DNA from: Candidatus Saccharimonadota bacterium
GTDB lineage: Bacteria > Patescibacteriota > Saccharimonadia > Saccharimonadales > UBA4665
Length of the DNA: 64,000 nt
Reading direction: 5' to 3'
Assembly (NCBI GenBank): GCA_014377695.1
Contig: JACMPA010000009.1
Coordinates: 1-64,000, forward strand
The notes under the pieces: model-generated
Told to the model about the DNA's origin: nothing
Seen by the model: the letters and a program-made list of their open reading frames with translations, nothing else
The model's database searches: none
Shown here: positions 1 through 8,359 of the stretch, in pieces
How the letters are laid out: each line of letters opens with the position of its first letter
Position numbering within the stretch: the first letter of the stretch is position 1
Position numbers and translations under genes: made by a program

Positions 1-522
1 GACGACAAAGCTGGTAAGTGACTTATTTATGAATCTGGTGAGTCCAACTGGCTTGATGACCAATGCATTCCTATCAAGCAATATTTCGTCAATTACCCCT
101 ACGACGGTTTTTCGAGAATTGATACTATTGCGGTACCCCGTATTCTGGTCATACCAGATTGATTCAATTGGCTTAAGTTTGGCATTGACGACGGTGATGC
201 GTACTTTACGCCGCCTAAAGTCGGCCAGGACGACGGCTTGTAAATTGGCTAATTGTTCGGTATTGAGCTGATTAATCTGTTCAGCTTGAACCTTTTTTAT
301 GTGAGCATCTAAGCTAGCCCGAGTTACGGCATCTTGTGAGCCATCATCAAGTGCGACAGGTTGCAAATAGCTACCACTGCTGATGGTACGCAAGTGTTCC
401 ACTAATGCGTTTTCGGAACGCTCGGCTTCAAATTGAGCGGCTTGGCTGGTGTCCAGCGAAATCAGGGCAGTCTGGAAATTATTAACAAGTTGTTGGCCCT
501 GAACGGGTGGACGTTTCGGCAT
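1..522 (-). CDS. Unknown protein, 3' end cut by window edge
   Basis: An open frame of 174 codons runs on the minus strand from ATG at 522 to the left edge with no stop, so the C-terminus is missing. The visible part begins MPKRPPVQGQQLVNNFQ and is charged and soluble-looking. It has no signal peptide or membrane segment; a helical Gln/Ala-rich stretch lies around residues 75-105. I do not recognise the family. It lies 12 nt downstream of the rarA stop on the same strand, so co-transcription with rarA is likely. No clear Shine-Dalgarno precedes the ATG. Confidence 0.7.
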   Translation of the reverse strand, partial: MPKRPPVQGQQLVNNFQTALISLDTSQAAQFEAERSENALVEHLRTISSGSYLQPVALDDGSQDAVTRASLDAHIKKVQAEQINQLNTEQLANLQAVVLADFRRRKVRITVVNAKLKPIESIWYDQNTGYRNSINSRKTVVGVIDEILLDRNALVIKPVGLTRFINKSLTSFVV

Positions 523-534
523 GATTACTCGAGG

Positions 535-1707
535 TTATAGGTTAGATACATCGGTAGGCAGAAATCCTTGTTTAGGCTGGAAGTTAGCTTGCCATTCATA
601 GTCTTTAGTATACCCGATATCTTTCATAAGTTTGGTTGGGGCATTTCGCAAATGAAGCGGTACTGGTGAGTCTGGGTACTCCCGGGCCAACGTTTTGTAC
701 TGACTCAGCAAATTAGCTACCTCACGGGACTTTTGGGACCGCGCTAACCCAATCGCACAATGGTACAAACTGTATTCGCATTCTGGCAGACCGATGCGCT
801 CCACTGCCTGAAAGGTGGCTACAGCTAAGCTTAGACTTCCGTTACCGGACAAACCAATGTCTTCGGAGGCGAATATGACCATTCGCCGGGCTATAAATTT
901 AGGATCCTCACCGGCTTGTAGCATTCGTGCCATGTAGTACAGCGCACCCTCGACCGATGAGCCTCGTAACGATTTGATGAAAGCGCTAATAACGTTGTAG
1001 TGCATCTCGCCAGCTTTATCATAGCCAGGAATGCGTTTCTGGGCGGCGGTCTTTACTACTTCCTGCGATAGTACTTTGCCACCAGATAAGTCCATGGCCA
1101 GTTGTAAATTACCAAGTGCAACCCGAGCGTCTCCACCAGATAACTCAGCTAATAAATCGATGCTTTTGGCTGGTAGCAGTTTGGCGGATAGATTTAATGC
1201 TTTAGCCGCTCGTTCAAGAACGGTAATAATTGCAGATTTGTCGAGTGGCTCAAGAACTAATACTCGGGAACGGCTCAAAAGTGGGGTGATAACTTCAAAG
1301 CTTGGGTTCTCGGTGGTCGCACCAATCAAAATGATTGTACCGGCTTCGACGTGGGGCAAGAACGCATCCTGCTGCGCTTTATTAAACCGGTGGATCTCGT
1401 CCACGAACAGAATCGTCCGCATACCCAAGCGGCGATTTTGCTCGGCTAGGCCAACTACTTTGACGACATCAGCTTTGCCGGCGGTGACAGCACTTAGCTC
1501 CACGAATTCGGCTTCGGTTTCGGTGGCAATAATCCGTGCCAGAGTCGTTTTACCGGAGCCTGGTGGTCCCCATAATATCAACGACGTCGGTTGATTATTG
1601 GCAATTATTTCATGGACGATCTTGCCGGCACTTACTAAATGCTCCTGGCCAATGACATCACCCAGCGTAGCTGGGCGCATTCTTTCGGCGAGTGGGCGAG
1701 TATCCAT
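535..1707 (-). CDS. rarA: Replication-associated recombination AAA+ ATPase RarA (MgsA)
   Basis: This is a 390-aa cytosolic clamp-loader-like AAA+ ATPase, a family that acts at stalled replication forks. The sequence shows Walker A GPPGSGKT at about residues 47-54, Walker B FVDEIH at 101-106, a sensor-1 segment GATTENPSF near 129-137, and a C-terminal region with the MgsA-type helical tetramerisation domain. Length is close to the family norm. The frame stays open upstream to 1785, but those 26 residues do not match the family. ATG 1707 is preferred because a TATACT hexamer ends exactly 6 nt upstream, which predicts a leaderless message. The downstream partner is the truncated unknown gene at 1-522. 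Confidence 0.93.
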   Translation of the reverse strand: MDTRPLAERMRPATLGDVIGQEHLVSAGKIVHEIIANNQPTSLILWGPPGSGKTTLARIIATETEAEFVELSAVTAGKADVVKVVGLAEQNRRLGMRTILFVDEIHRFNKAQQDAFLPHVEAGTIILIGATTENPSFEVITPLLSRSRVLVLEPLDKSAIITVLERAAKALNLSAKLLPAKSIDLLAELSGGDARVALGNLQLAMDLSGGKVLSQEVVKTAAQKRIPGYDKAGEMHYNVISAFIKSLRGSSVEGALYYMARMLQAGEDPKFIARRMVIFASEDIGLSGNGSLSLAVATFQAVERIGLPECEYSLYHCAIGLARSQKSREVANLLSQYKTLAREYPDSPVPLHLRNAPTKLMKDIGYTKDYEWQANFQPKQGFLPTDVSNL

Positions 1708-1713
1708 ACGTAT

Positions 1714-1719
1714 AGTATA
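1714..1719 (-). promoter_or_regulatory. Leaderless-type -10 box for rarA
   Basis: TATACT reads on the minus strand, followed by 6 nt (ATACGT) and then ATG 1707. With standard spacing the +1 falls on the A of the start codon. No convincing -35 was found. Confidence 0.6.
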
Positions 1720-1851
1720 TAGGTTTACATCGTGGTGACACGATTGGCGAGTTAGGAAGGGTACCGAATTATAGCCGTGGGGCATGCCGGGTTGATTTGA
1801 TACACTTAGATCAAGTCGATACTAGTAAAAAAGATAAGGTATGTAACACCA

Positions 1852-3522
1852 ATGGATCCTAAGCCCGAAACACCTAAGAGTACTCAAACTCCTGTACCGG
1901 AAACTAAACCAAACAATCAGAATGACGAAGCCACCGCCGTTGCGGTCTCCGGAAATATCGTTGCGCCAGATGTTGCTGCAGCAAACGAAAACGAAGACCG
2001 TGCGATAGATGAATCGGTAACAAACACTACCGAGGACCCTCAGACAACTCAAATTGAACCCACTGGCACGCCAGAAGTGGAAAATAGTCCAGCTGCTCTA
2101 GAATTTAGTCCAGTTGTCGCCGGTACCAATGCTAATGCAGTATTAGCCGTGACTTCTGATGCTACAATTGCCAATGGCCCACCCACCAAAACCGCTACAC
2201 CTATACGCCGTAAAAAGAAGTTTATTGTCGCCGGCGTGCTTGCCGGCGTAGTACTTCTACTACTCAGTGGTGGGGTCTTTGGACTGTATCTGCCAAGCCG
2301 ACCAGCGAATGTTTTTACGCGTGGCTTGGAGCGAACTGGCACCGCGCTCGGTATGATCGTTAACGACGCCAGCCAACCTGGCACACAATCCAAATACCAG
2401 AACCAAGTATTCACCGGTAAAGCCGACCTAAATGCTGACTCGATTGGTAACATCTCGGCAACAATGGATGGTAAAACGAGTGCGAATGCAACGGAGTTGA
2501 GTATTGATGCGACTCGTAAGCAAACGGGTACAACTGATCAAGCCTATACGCTCAAGTTGATATCGTCGCTGTCGAGCGGCAAGCAGTACCCAGATATCTA
2601 CCTACAACTAGTGGGTATCAAAAACCTCGGTGCTGATGCATTTTTGCCGGGTATTAGCCAGTATGACGGACGATGGCTACAGTTAAGCTCAACCTACCTT
2701 GAATCAGCTTCTAGTACTGCATCTGGATCGGCCACGACAGATAAAGGTTCGAGTCCCACGACTGCAGATGTTGTTGAACTGGCTAAAAGTTTGAACAAGT
2801 TGGCAAATGAATACATCTTGACCGGCGACACCGACAAAGGTTTGTTAGTTAACCAAGCATACTTGGGCAAAGACGACGTTGCAGGCGTTTCGGCTAGTCA
2901 TTACCGAGTTGGGATCAATTCAGCAAACGCTAAGAAATTTTGTACACCACTTGCCGATACAGTATTTGGGAGTGCGGTTGCCAAAAAATATGTCAGTGAT
3001 GAGTCGGCCCGTACGCAAACAAAAACTGATTTCACTAAATCATGCAAAAAGCAGGCTAGTACTATCAAATCGAGTGAGACGGTAGATATGTGGATCGGCG
3101 GCAAATATGGTTTGATTCGCCAAATTCGATCATACGACACACAAAACAAAAAGAACTATGTTGAATATGGGCAAAAGTATAGTGGTGGTGATATCATCCC
3201 GTTCTATATCAATCTGCATGGCGACGGCTCAACGGACTTAAACGCCCGCGCCGACATACTATTGAACAAGAAATCTGGTGCTATTGTGGCTGATCTAAAT
3301 GGCAAGGGTGGCGGCGTATCAAAAGTACAGGTGCACTTGACCACGACGCCGAGTGCTACGCCACCAAAGATAGCTACGCCAACTTCGACGGTTGATTTAG
3401 GCAAGTTGATCGAACAAATTCAAGCCCAATTTACGCAAAGCCTAACACAGCTGCAGTCCGATATAAATGATAGCCAAACCGACGTCCAATCATTGATTGA
3501 TGACGCTGCATTGTACCAATAG
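1852..3522 (+). CDS. Membrane-anchored extracytoplasmic protein, unknown family
   Basis: This 556-aa protein has three parts. Residues 1-118 are low-complexity and rich in Pro, Thr, Glu and Asn, and probably disordered in the cytoplasm. Basic residues 119-123 precede a single hydrophobic segment at about 124-146. The remaining roughly 410 residues should lie outside the cell and are rich in Ser, Thr, Asp and Lys, with two Cys and a C-terminal helical Gln-rich region near 515-550. The layout (disordered tail, positive stop-transfer, TM, ectodomain) is recurrent in CPR surface proteins. I do not recognise the ectodomain. The gene is followed after 17 nt by the DUF998 gene on the same strand. 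Confidence 0.85.
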   Translation: MDPKPETPKSTQTPVPETKPNNQNDEATAVAVSGNIVAPDVAAANENEDRAIDESVTNTTEDPQTTQIEPTGTPEVENSPAALEFSPVVAGTNANAVLAVTSDATIANGPPTKTATPIRRKKKFIVAGVLAGVVLLLLSGGVFGLYLPSRPANVFTRGLERTGTALGMIVNDASQPGTQSKYQNQVFTGKADLNADSIGNISATMDGKTSANATELSIDATRKQTGTTDQAYTLKLISSLSSGKQYPDIYLQLVGIKNLGADAFLPGISQYDGRWLQLSSTYLESASSTASGSATTDKGSSPTTADVVELAKSLNKLANEYILTGDTDKGLLVNQAYLGKDDVAGVSASHYRVGINSANAKKFCTPLADTVFGSAVAKKYVSDESARTQTKTDFTKSCKKQASTIKSSETVDMWIGGKYGLIRQIRSYDTQNKKNYVEYGQKYSGGDIIPFYINLHGDGSTDLNARADILLNKKSGAIVADLNGKGGGVSKVQVHLTTTPSATPPKIATPTSTVDLGKLIEQIQAQFTQSLTQLQSDINDSQTDVQSLIDDAALYQ

Positions 3523-3539
3523 GACGTATTGAGCTGATT

Positions 3540-4211
3540 ATGAAGCTGCGCCAGAAAATACTCGAATACTCGAATAGATACCCATTGATCGGGCCAATTG
3601 TGTGGACACTCAGTGCACAGTATTTCATCATTCAGTTTGTGGTAGCACGGGCTTGGCCGCGTCCGTACGACTGGGGCCTAAACCTTATTAGTGACCTGGG
3701 TAATACGGCCTGTGGGCAATACGCTGGGCGCTACGTCTGCTCACCGCACCATAGTCTGATGAATGCATCATTTATCGTATTAGGTACAACTATGGCCGTT
3801 GGTGCGTTAGTTATCTATCAAGAATTTGAGAAGACCCGTGGTTCAATAATTGGCTTTAGCTTCATGGGTTTATCAGGTATTGGCACTGTGTTTGTGGGGG
3901 TATTTCCAGAGAATACTATAGCCATTATGCACGGCCTGGGAGCGTTCCTAGCGTTAGTGATAGGTAACGTCAGCCTACTAGTCATCGCTGCCTCGCTGCG
4001 TAGCGTGCGGCCTAGCTTTCGGCTTTACACTGCGCTTTCCGGGACAGTTTCGTTAGTTGCATTCGCTCTGTTTCAGTTTGATATGACCATTGGGCTTGGT
4101 CGCGGTGGTATGGAGCGCGTCGCTGGCTATCCGCAGACTGTGTGGCTGATTGCTTTTGGATTGTACATGAGTGTAGTTCGTCTGCGAGCTAGCCGCTCAC
4201 ATAGGCGCTAA
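3540..4211 (+). CDS. DUF998-type integral membrane protein
   Basis: A 223-aa protein with about six hydrophobic segments. The pattern fits the DUF998 family: an N-terminal TM, then a loop with NLISDLGNTACG and a Cys-containing segment before His-rich SPHHSLMN, then alternating TMs with VFPENT between helices 3 and 4 and a final HGLGA-type helix. The biochemical role of DUF998 proteins is not established. It is probably co-transcribed with the anchored protein upstream. No clear Shine-Dalgarno is visible before ATG 3540. The family call rests on motif pattern only. Confidence 0.7.
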   Translation: MKLRQKILEYSNRYPLIGPIVWTLSAQYFIIQFVVARAWPRPYDWGLNLISDLGNTACGQYAGRYVCSPHHSLMNASFIVLGTTMAVGALVIYQEFEKTRGSIIGFSFMGLSGIGTVFVGVFPENTIAIMHGLGAFLALVIGNVSLLVIAASLRSVRPSFRLYTALSGTVSLVAFALFQFDMTIGLGRGGMERVAGYPQTVWLIAFGLYMSVVRLRASRSHRR

Positions 4212-4231
4212 GGCTAGCTACGTACGGTGAC

Positions 4232-5269
4232 TTATTTACGAGTATCGTCCCGAATTGAGCCAACTAGTTCCTCCAGTACATCTTCGAGCATTACCACGCC
4301 TAACAATTTGCCATTACCGTTTGTAACCTGTGCAATGTGTGCACCGGACTGTTGCATGACGGCTAGGGCACTGCGCAGTGACGTGGAAGCCTTGACGGTA
4401 GCGAGCGGACGAATAAACCGACCGGGGAGCGCTTGCTGAATTTGATCATCGGCTATTTGTAATAAATCTTTGAGGTGAACGTAGCCGCGCAAGCTGCCTT
4501 TTTTGCCAGCAACCGGGAAGCGTGAATAACCGGTAGTGGTCGCGAACCGTTCGACTTCTTCGGCCGTTGGTTTAGTAGAAGTAATCACAGCTTTATCGAA
4601 CGGTAGTATGACAGATTTAACGGTTCGACCTTCAAAGTCCAATGTACCGGAAAGTAAATGCTCCTCTTCCTCACTAAGTAAGCCCCCTAAATGTGATTCC
4701 TTCACAAAGCCAGCCACCTCATCACGGCTAAAACTACTGGCTATCTCTTGTCTCGGCCGAATCCCCAGCAGCCTCAGAGAACCGTTTGCCACTGCGTTTA
4801 GTGATACGATGACCGGACTCAAGGCTTTCACTAGTAGGAATAGGGGCGGTACTAAAATAAGCGCCGCTCGTGTCGGTTCGCTCAACGCTAAATTCTTGGG
4901 GACCATCTCACCGATCACGACATGTGCGTATACCATTAGGCCGAGCGCCAGTACCAGGGAAACTGTTTCGAGCCACAAGTCGGTCAAACCGAGCGCTTGA
5001 AAAGGTTTTTCTAACAAATGGGCAATTAAGGGCTCGCCGACCGCACCGAAGATAAGACTACACAGCGTAACGCCTAACTGCGCGCCAGCTAACATGAGTG
5101 AAACTTGCTCCATGGCTTTAAGGGTAGCTTTGGCAGCTCGGGACCCGTTCAATGCCTTTAGCTCGATATTGCTGCGACGAGCCGAAACGAGTCCAAATTC
5201 GGCACCGACGAAGAATGCATTACCGATCAACATGGCGGCCGCTAAAAGTAATCCAGGTCCGGTGCTCAC
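4232..5269 (-). CDS. CNNM/HlyC-type transporter, short form (DUF21 + CBS)
   Basis: A 345-aa membrane protein. Residues 1-190 form a DUF21 (CNNM transmembrane) domain with about four hydrophobic segments and the family hallmark GEMVPKN. Residues from about 205 to 335 form a CBS-pair module, with GYSRFPV and VMLEDVLEELVG near the end. It stops right after the CBS module, so the CorC_HlyC C-terminal domain present in its upstream neighbour is absent. CNNM/CorC proteins are implicated in Mg2+ or other divalent cation export. Start ATG 5269 overlaps the upstream paralog's stop by 4 nt (ATGA), indicating translational coupling and possibly a heteromeric pair. Confidence 0.88.
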   Translation of the reverse strand: MSTGPGLLLAAAMLIGNAFFVGAEFGLVSARRSNIELKALNGSRAAKATLKAMEQVSLMLAGAQLGVTLCSLIFGAVGEPLIAHLLEKPFQALGLTDLWLETVSLVLALGLMVYAHVVIGEMVPKNLALSEPTRAALILVPPLFLLVKALSPVIVSLNAVANGSLRLLGIRPRQEIASSFSRDEVAGFVKESHLGGLLSEEEEHLLSGTLDFEGRTVKSVILPFDKAVITSTKPTAEEVERFATTTGYSRFPVAGKKGSLRGYVHLKDLLQIADDQIQQALPGRFIRPLATVKASTSLRSALAVMQQSGAHIAQVTNGNGKLLGVVMLEDVLEELVGSIRDDTRK

Positions 5270-6609
5270 GAAGACACCTCGGATTGCTGTGGCTGCAGCG
5301 TCATTTGAAGTCGATCAATCCGATGACCATCCATCCGTTCGATAAGTAAGACTACCGCTAAATCGTTACCATCACGGTCGATCCCTTGTAATGCGATCTT
5401 ATCACCAACTTTCGGTATGCGCTCTAGATGGTGGGTAAACAAGCCAGCAATGGTTTCAACTTCACCTTCTTCTGGTAAATATATATTTAATTCTTCACCA
5501 ATTTCATCTGGCCGCAGTAAGCCCGAAAGCTGCCATGCACCACTGGCCTGTTTACGGATAGCCGCACTGGAGTGATCGTGCTCATCTTTAACCTCACCGA
5601 CTAATTCCTCGAGCAAGTCCTCGATTGTAACGATCCCATCGACGGCGCCAAATTCGTCCACTACGATAGCCATCTGTAATCCGCCAGCTCTCAAGTTCTC
5701 CATTAAGGGTTCTAATTGGATACTAGACGGCACGAGCACGGGAGGTCGCATGATCTGCTCAGCACGGGTGGTCTCACGTAGTTCGCGGGGTATGCTGAAG
5801 GCATGTTTTATATGAGCAACACCCCGGACGTCATCGAGGTTTTTGCCATAGACGGGGAACCGGGAGAAGCCCGTCGAGCTAGCTAGCTTCAATACGTCTG
5901 CTACCGATTGGTCTATCCGGACGTCCTGGACCCGCACCCGTGGCGTCATTACATCTAGCGCCGTTAGATCACCAAACGTTAGTGAACGTTCCAGCATCAA
6001 AGCCGTTTCCTTTGCTAACGTGCCTTTTTCGGCTGATCGTCGAACCAATGATAGTAATTCATCGGCTGAGCGAGCCGAAGCTAATTCTTCCTGTGGTTTG
6101 ACGCCAAACTGTTTGAGCAGGAAATTGGCGCTGCCGTTTAAGACAATAATTGGATACTTCATGATTTTACTGAATAACTGCAATGGTCCCTGCGTAAATC
6201 GAGCGGTCGCCAGCGGCTTCGCGAGGGCAATGTTTTTAGGTATTAGTTCACCAAAAACCATCGTGATTGTTGTAGCTACTATCAAACTCACCGTCAGAGC
6301 AATCCCATGTACCGCGTCCGCAGATATGCTGGTGTTTTGCAGAGAGGGCTCCAGTAATGACGCGATAACTGGTTCGGCCATAAAACCGATAGCCAAGTTG
6401 GTGATAGTTATGCCGACTTGGGCACTGGAAAGTTGTGTCGATAATGTAGTGAGGGCCCGCTGGGCCCCACGTGCCTTAGCATCACCCGTGGCTGCAAGGC
6501 GCTCAACCGTGTTTCGGTTTACGGCAATCAGGGCGAATTCGGCAGCCACGAATAAACCGCAACCGGCTACGAGTAAAAGGGAAATTGCTAAGAGTATCAA
6601 CCCTATCAT
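5266..6609 (-). CDS. CNNM/HlyC-type transporter, full length (DUF21 + CBS + CorC_HlyC)
   Basis: A 447-aa integral membrane protein. DUF21 occupies about residues 1-195, with GELIPKN as the CNNM signature. A CBS pair covers about 210-335, containing GFSRFPVYG and the EFGAVDGIVTIEDLLEELVGE segment. A CorC_HlyC C-terminal domain lies near 350-435. Members are linked to divalent cation (Mg2+/Co2+) homeostasis; the old name hemolysin is misleading. It is the first gene of an overlapping pair with the shorter paralog. A DUF202 gene lies 105 nt upstream on the same strand. In the gap a TACTAT hexamer about 45 nt before the start could be a -10. Confidence 0.9.
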   Translation of the reverse strand: MIGLILLAISLLLVAGCGLFVAAEFALIAVNRNTVERLAATGDAKARGAQRALTTLSTQLSSAQVGITITNLAIGFMAEPVIASLLEPSLQNTSISADAVHGIALTVSLIVATTITMVFGELIPKNIALAKPLATARFTQGPLQLFSKIMKYPIIVLNGSANFLLKQFGVKPQEELASARSADELLSLVRRSAEKGTLAKETALMLERSLTFGDLTALDVMTPRVRVQDVRIDQSVADVLKLASSTGFSRFPVYGKNLDDVRGVAHIKHAFSIPRELRETTRAEQIMRPPVLVPSSIQLEPLMENLRAGGLQMAIVVDEFGAVDGIVTIEDLLEELVGEVKDEHDHSSAAIRKQASGAWQLSGLLRPDEIGEELNIYLPEEGEVETIAGLFTHHLERIPKVGDKIALQGIDRDGNDLAVVLLIERMDGHRIDRLQMTLQPQQSEVSS

Positions 6610-6714
6610 GTAGTAAGAATGGCTTCTCCATGACGGAAATAATTCATCACCTTATAGTAGCAGAAAATGCCGGGAATATTTATCAATACACCGTCACCTA
6701 TGGCTTACGACATA

Positions 6715-7074
6715 TTAATGTTGCCAGGCTTCGACCCCGGCCAGCACGATTGCCGTTAGAACGACTACTGCCACTTCTAGTTTTGGGCCGGCTCCTTGTT
6801 TTGGTAGGACGCCATTCCGGATTGCGGTATCGGCCACACGAAAGCGGTTATAGCCGATGATTGCCATAAAGCCACCGAATAAGATAGCTAGTATTCCCGC
6901 AACCTCACTACCCACGCCGCCATCGCTAAAGTGCGCCAGTGCAAAGCCGCCGGCCTGAAGAGCCAAACCAGTTCGAATCCAGGCCAATAGTGTGCGCTCG
7001 TTGGCTAGCAAAAACCTAACATCTGGGTCGAGTCCGCCACTCTTCATCTGGGTTGTTTGAGTTTTTTGAGCCAT
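6715..7074 (-). CDS. DUF202 (YidH-type) small membrane protein
   Basis: A 119-aa protein with a soluble N-terminus, then the DUF202 hallmark LANERTLLAWIRTGLAL at about residues 24-40, followed by two or three hydrophobic helices. The family is widespread and of unknown function. It is divergent from the PIG-L deacetylase gene, with 59 nt between the starts. On the minus strand TGCTAAAAT, an extended -10, ends 9 nt before ATG 7074. Confidence 0.88.
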   Translation of the reverse strand: MAQKTQTTQMKSGGLDPDVRFLLANERTLLAWIRTGLALQAGGFALAHFSDGGVGSEVAGILAILFGGFMAIIGYNRFRVADTAIRNGVLPKQGAGPKLEVAVVVLTAIVLAGVEAWQH

Positions 7075-7083
7075 AACTGATTC

Positions 7084-7089
7084 ATTTTA
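7084..7089 (-). promoter_or_regulatory. Extended -10 for the DUF202 gene
   Basis: TAAAAT on the minus strand, preceded by TGC to form an extended -10, ends 9 nt before ATG 7074, predicting a leader of only about 3 nt. Confidence 0.5.
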
Positions 7090-7121
7090 GCATGCCGGTT
7101 GCTCGCTCTAGGTAGCTGCGC

Positions 7122-7127
7122 TATGCT
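7122..7127 (+). promoter_or_regulatory. Leaderless-type -10 for the PIG-L gene
   Basis: TATGCT followed by AGGTTT and then ATG 7134, a 6-nt spacing that places +1 at the start codon. Confidence 0.5.
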
Positions 7128-7133
7128 AGGTTT

Positions 7134-7859
7134 ATGAGCACAAAAGAATATTACACGCCAAAAGTCGTACTTGCCGTCGGCGCTCACGCTGATGACGTGG
7201 ATATAACCTGCGGTGGCACACTAGCACGCTGGGCCAGTGAAGGTGCCGATGTTTATTACTTAATTCTGACAGACAGTAGTTGTGGTTCCGACGATGAAAG
7301 CATTAGCCGTGAACAACTGACCGCTTTGCGAGAGCAAGAACAACGCGACGCAGCAGCTTTGCTCGGCGCTAAACACGTATTCTTTGGACACCATACCGAC
7401 GGAATGTTAGAAGTGACTCAAGATGTCAAGCGCGATGTCGCTCGTATTATTCGGACAGTTAAGCCAGACACGGTGGTAACAATGGACCCTACGGTCATTT
7501 ACGAAGCAGACTTCGGCATGATCAATCATACCGATCATCGGGCTGCCGGTATGGCTACTATTGATGCTTTTTACCCACTGGCCCGCGACCGACTTAGCTT
7601 ACCGGAGCTGCTCCGAGACGAGGGACTTGCGCCACACAAAACGCTGCACCTGTTACTCACAAATTTCTCCGAGCAGAATTATTACGTCGACGTCAGTTCC
7701 ACGTTTGAACGAAAGATTGATGCCATTATGCTGCATAGCAGCCAATTCGATAACCGCGCTCAGATGCAGGACATGCTAGGCGAACGTGCCGCTGCATGGG
7801 GTGCCAAGGTCGGTGCCCGCTACGCTGAGGGCTTCATGCGTATCGATAGTCGGTTTTAA
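7134..7859 (+). CDS. PIG-L/LmbE-family Zn-dependent deacetylase
   Basis: A 241-aa Rossmann-like hydrolase. The zinc and catalytic motif GAHADDVD sits at residues 16-23, a variant of AHPDDxE. The second metal motif HTDHRAAG lies near residue 130. Family members remove N-acetyl groups from sugars such as N-acetylglucosaminyl conjugates (GlcNAc-PI, mycothiol or bacillithiol precursors, glycan building blocks); the actual substrate cannot be told here. It has no signal peptide, so it is cytosolic. The final four bases overlap the convergent Fur-family gene. Confidence 0.88.
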   Translation: MSTKEYYTPKVVLAVGAHADDVDITCGGTLARWASEGADVYYLILTDSSCGSDDESISREQLTALREQEQRDAAALLGAKHVFFGHHTDGMLEVTQDVKRDVARIIRTVKPDTVVTMDPTVIYEADFGMINHTDHRAAGMATIDAFYPLARDRLSLPELLRDEGLAPHKTLHLLLTNFSEQNYYVDVSSTFERKIDAIMLHSSQFDNRAQMQDMLGERAAAWGAKVGARYAEGFMRIDSRF

Positions 7860-8269
7860 TGACAGTTCGAACAGAGGCCGCGAATTTCTAGTTGATGATC
7901 GCTAGCTGTAAAGTCCGCAGTAGCCGCTAGTGTAATTAGTCGGGCTTCAAGTTCAGCGTCTTCAGCCAAAGCAATAATTGCGCCGCAGCGTGTGCATACC
8001 AAGTGGTGATGATGATGCACGTAAGAATCGGTCAACTCTAGCTGGTATTTCCAGCCAATCTGTAGCCGTTGCACAATCCCCAGCTCCTCAAAAAGTTCTA
8101 TCGTGCGGTATATGGTGGCGCGGTCGACGGTAGGGCAGCGAGCAACAAGTTCATGGATTGTCTGGGCCTCATGGGCTTGCAGCGTTTTGAAAAGCTGCTT
8201 TCGCGGCACGGTGATACTGTGGCCGGTAGACTTCAGGGCAAATTTCATCTGTTGGTTGGATGATGGCAT
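7856..8269 (-). CDS. Fur-family metalloregulator (Zur-like)
   Basis: A 137-aa Fur-superfamily repressor. An N-terminal winged helix contains VPRKQLFKTL and TVDRATIYRTIELFEELGI, the recognition helix. A His run (YVHHHHHLVC) and two CxxC pairs (CTRCG and CSNCH at the C-terminus) form the structural zinc site. The frame extends 18 codons further upstream, but ATG 8269 is preferred because the extended -10 TGCTATGAT ends exactly 6 nt before it. It is divergent from a ZIP transporter and shares with it a short region holding AT-rich repeats, so a zinc-sensing (Zur) or Mn/Fe role controlling that importer is likely. Confidence 0.88.
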   Translation of the reverse strand: MPSSNQQMKFALKSTGHSITVPRKQLFKTLQAHEAQTIHELVARCPTVDRATIYRTIELFEELGIVQRLQIGWKYQLELTDSYVHHHHHLVCTRCGAIIALAEDAELEARLITLAATADFTASDHQLEIRGLCSNCH

Positions 8270-8312
8270 GTTGCAATCATAGCAAAAATTGCGACTAATT
8301 TGCAAAAATTGA
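8270..8312. promoter_or_regulatory. Candidate Fur/Zur operator between regulator and ZIP gene
   Basis: Two copies of GCAAAAATTG start at 8282 and 8302, exactly 20 bp (two helical turns) apart. Inverted elements GCAAT-N10-ATTGC and TTGC-N9-GCAA overlap them. The region covers the regulator's -10 and lies just upstream of the ZIP gene's -10. This fits an operator read by the adjacent metalloregulator, but binding is inferred. Confidence 0.5.
8276..8281 (-). promoter_or_regulatory. Leaderless extended -10 of the Fur-family gene
   Basis: TATGAT on the minus strand, with TGC just upstream as an extended -10. Six nt (TGCAAC) separate it from ATG 8269. Confidence 0.6.
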
Positions 8313-8338
8313 TGAGCGGGCATACACTTGGCGCAGAA

Positions 8339-8344
8339 TATAAT
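8339..8344 (+). promoter_or_regulatory. -10 box of the ZIP transporter gene
   Basis: A perfect TATAAT ends 15 nt before ATG 8360. The predicted leader is about 9 nt and contains no Shine-Dalgarno. Confidence 0.6.
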
Positions 8345-8359
8345 AATAGAAAGTTCGTT

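Noticed and set aside
1031-1594. A 187-codon plus-strand open frame opposite rarA
   Set aside because: It lies wholly inside the rarA coding sequence on the other strand and shows no family features, so it is a shadow frame.
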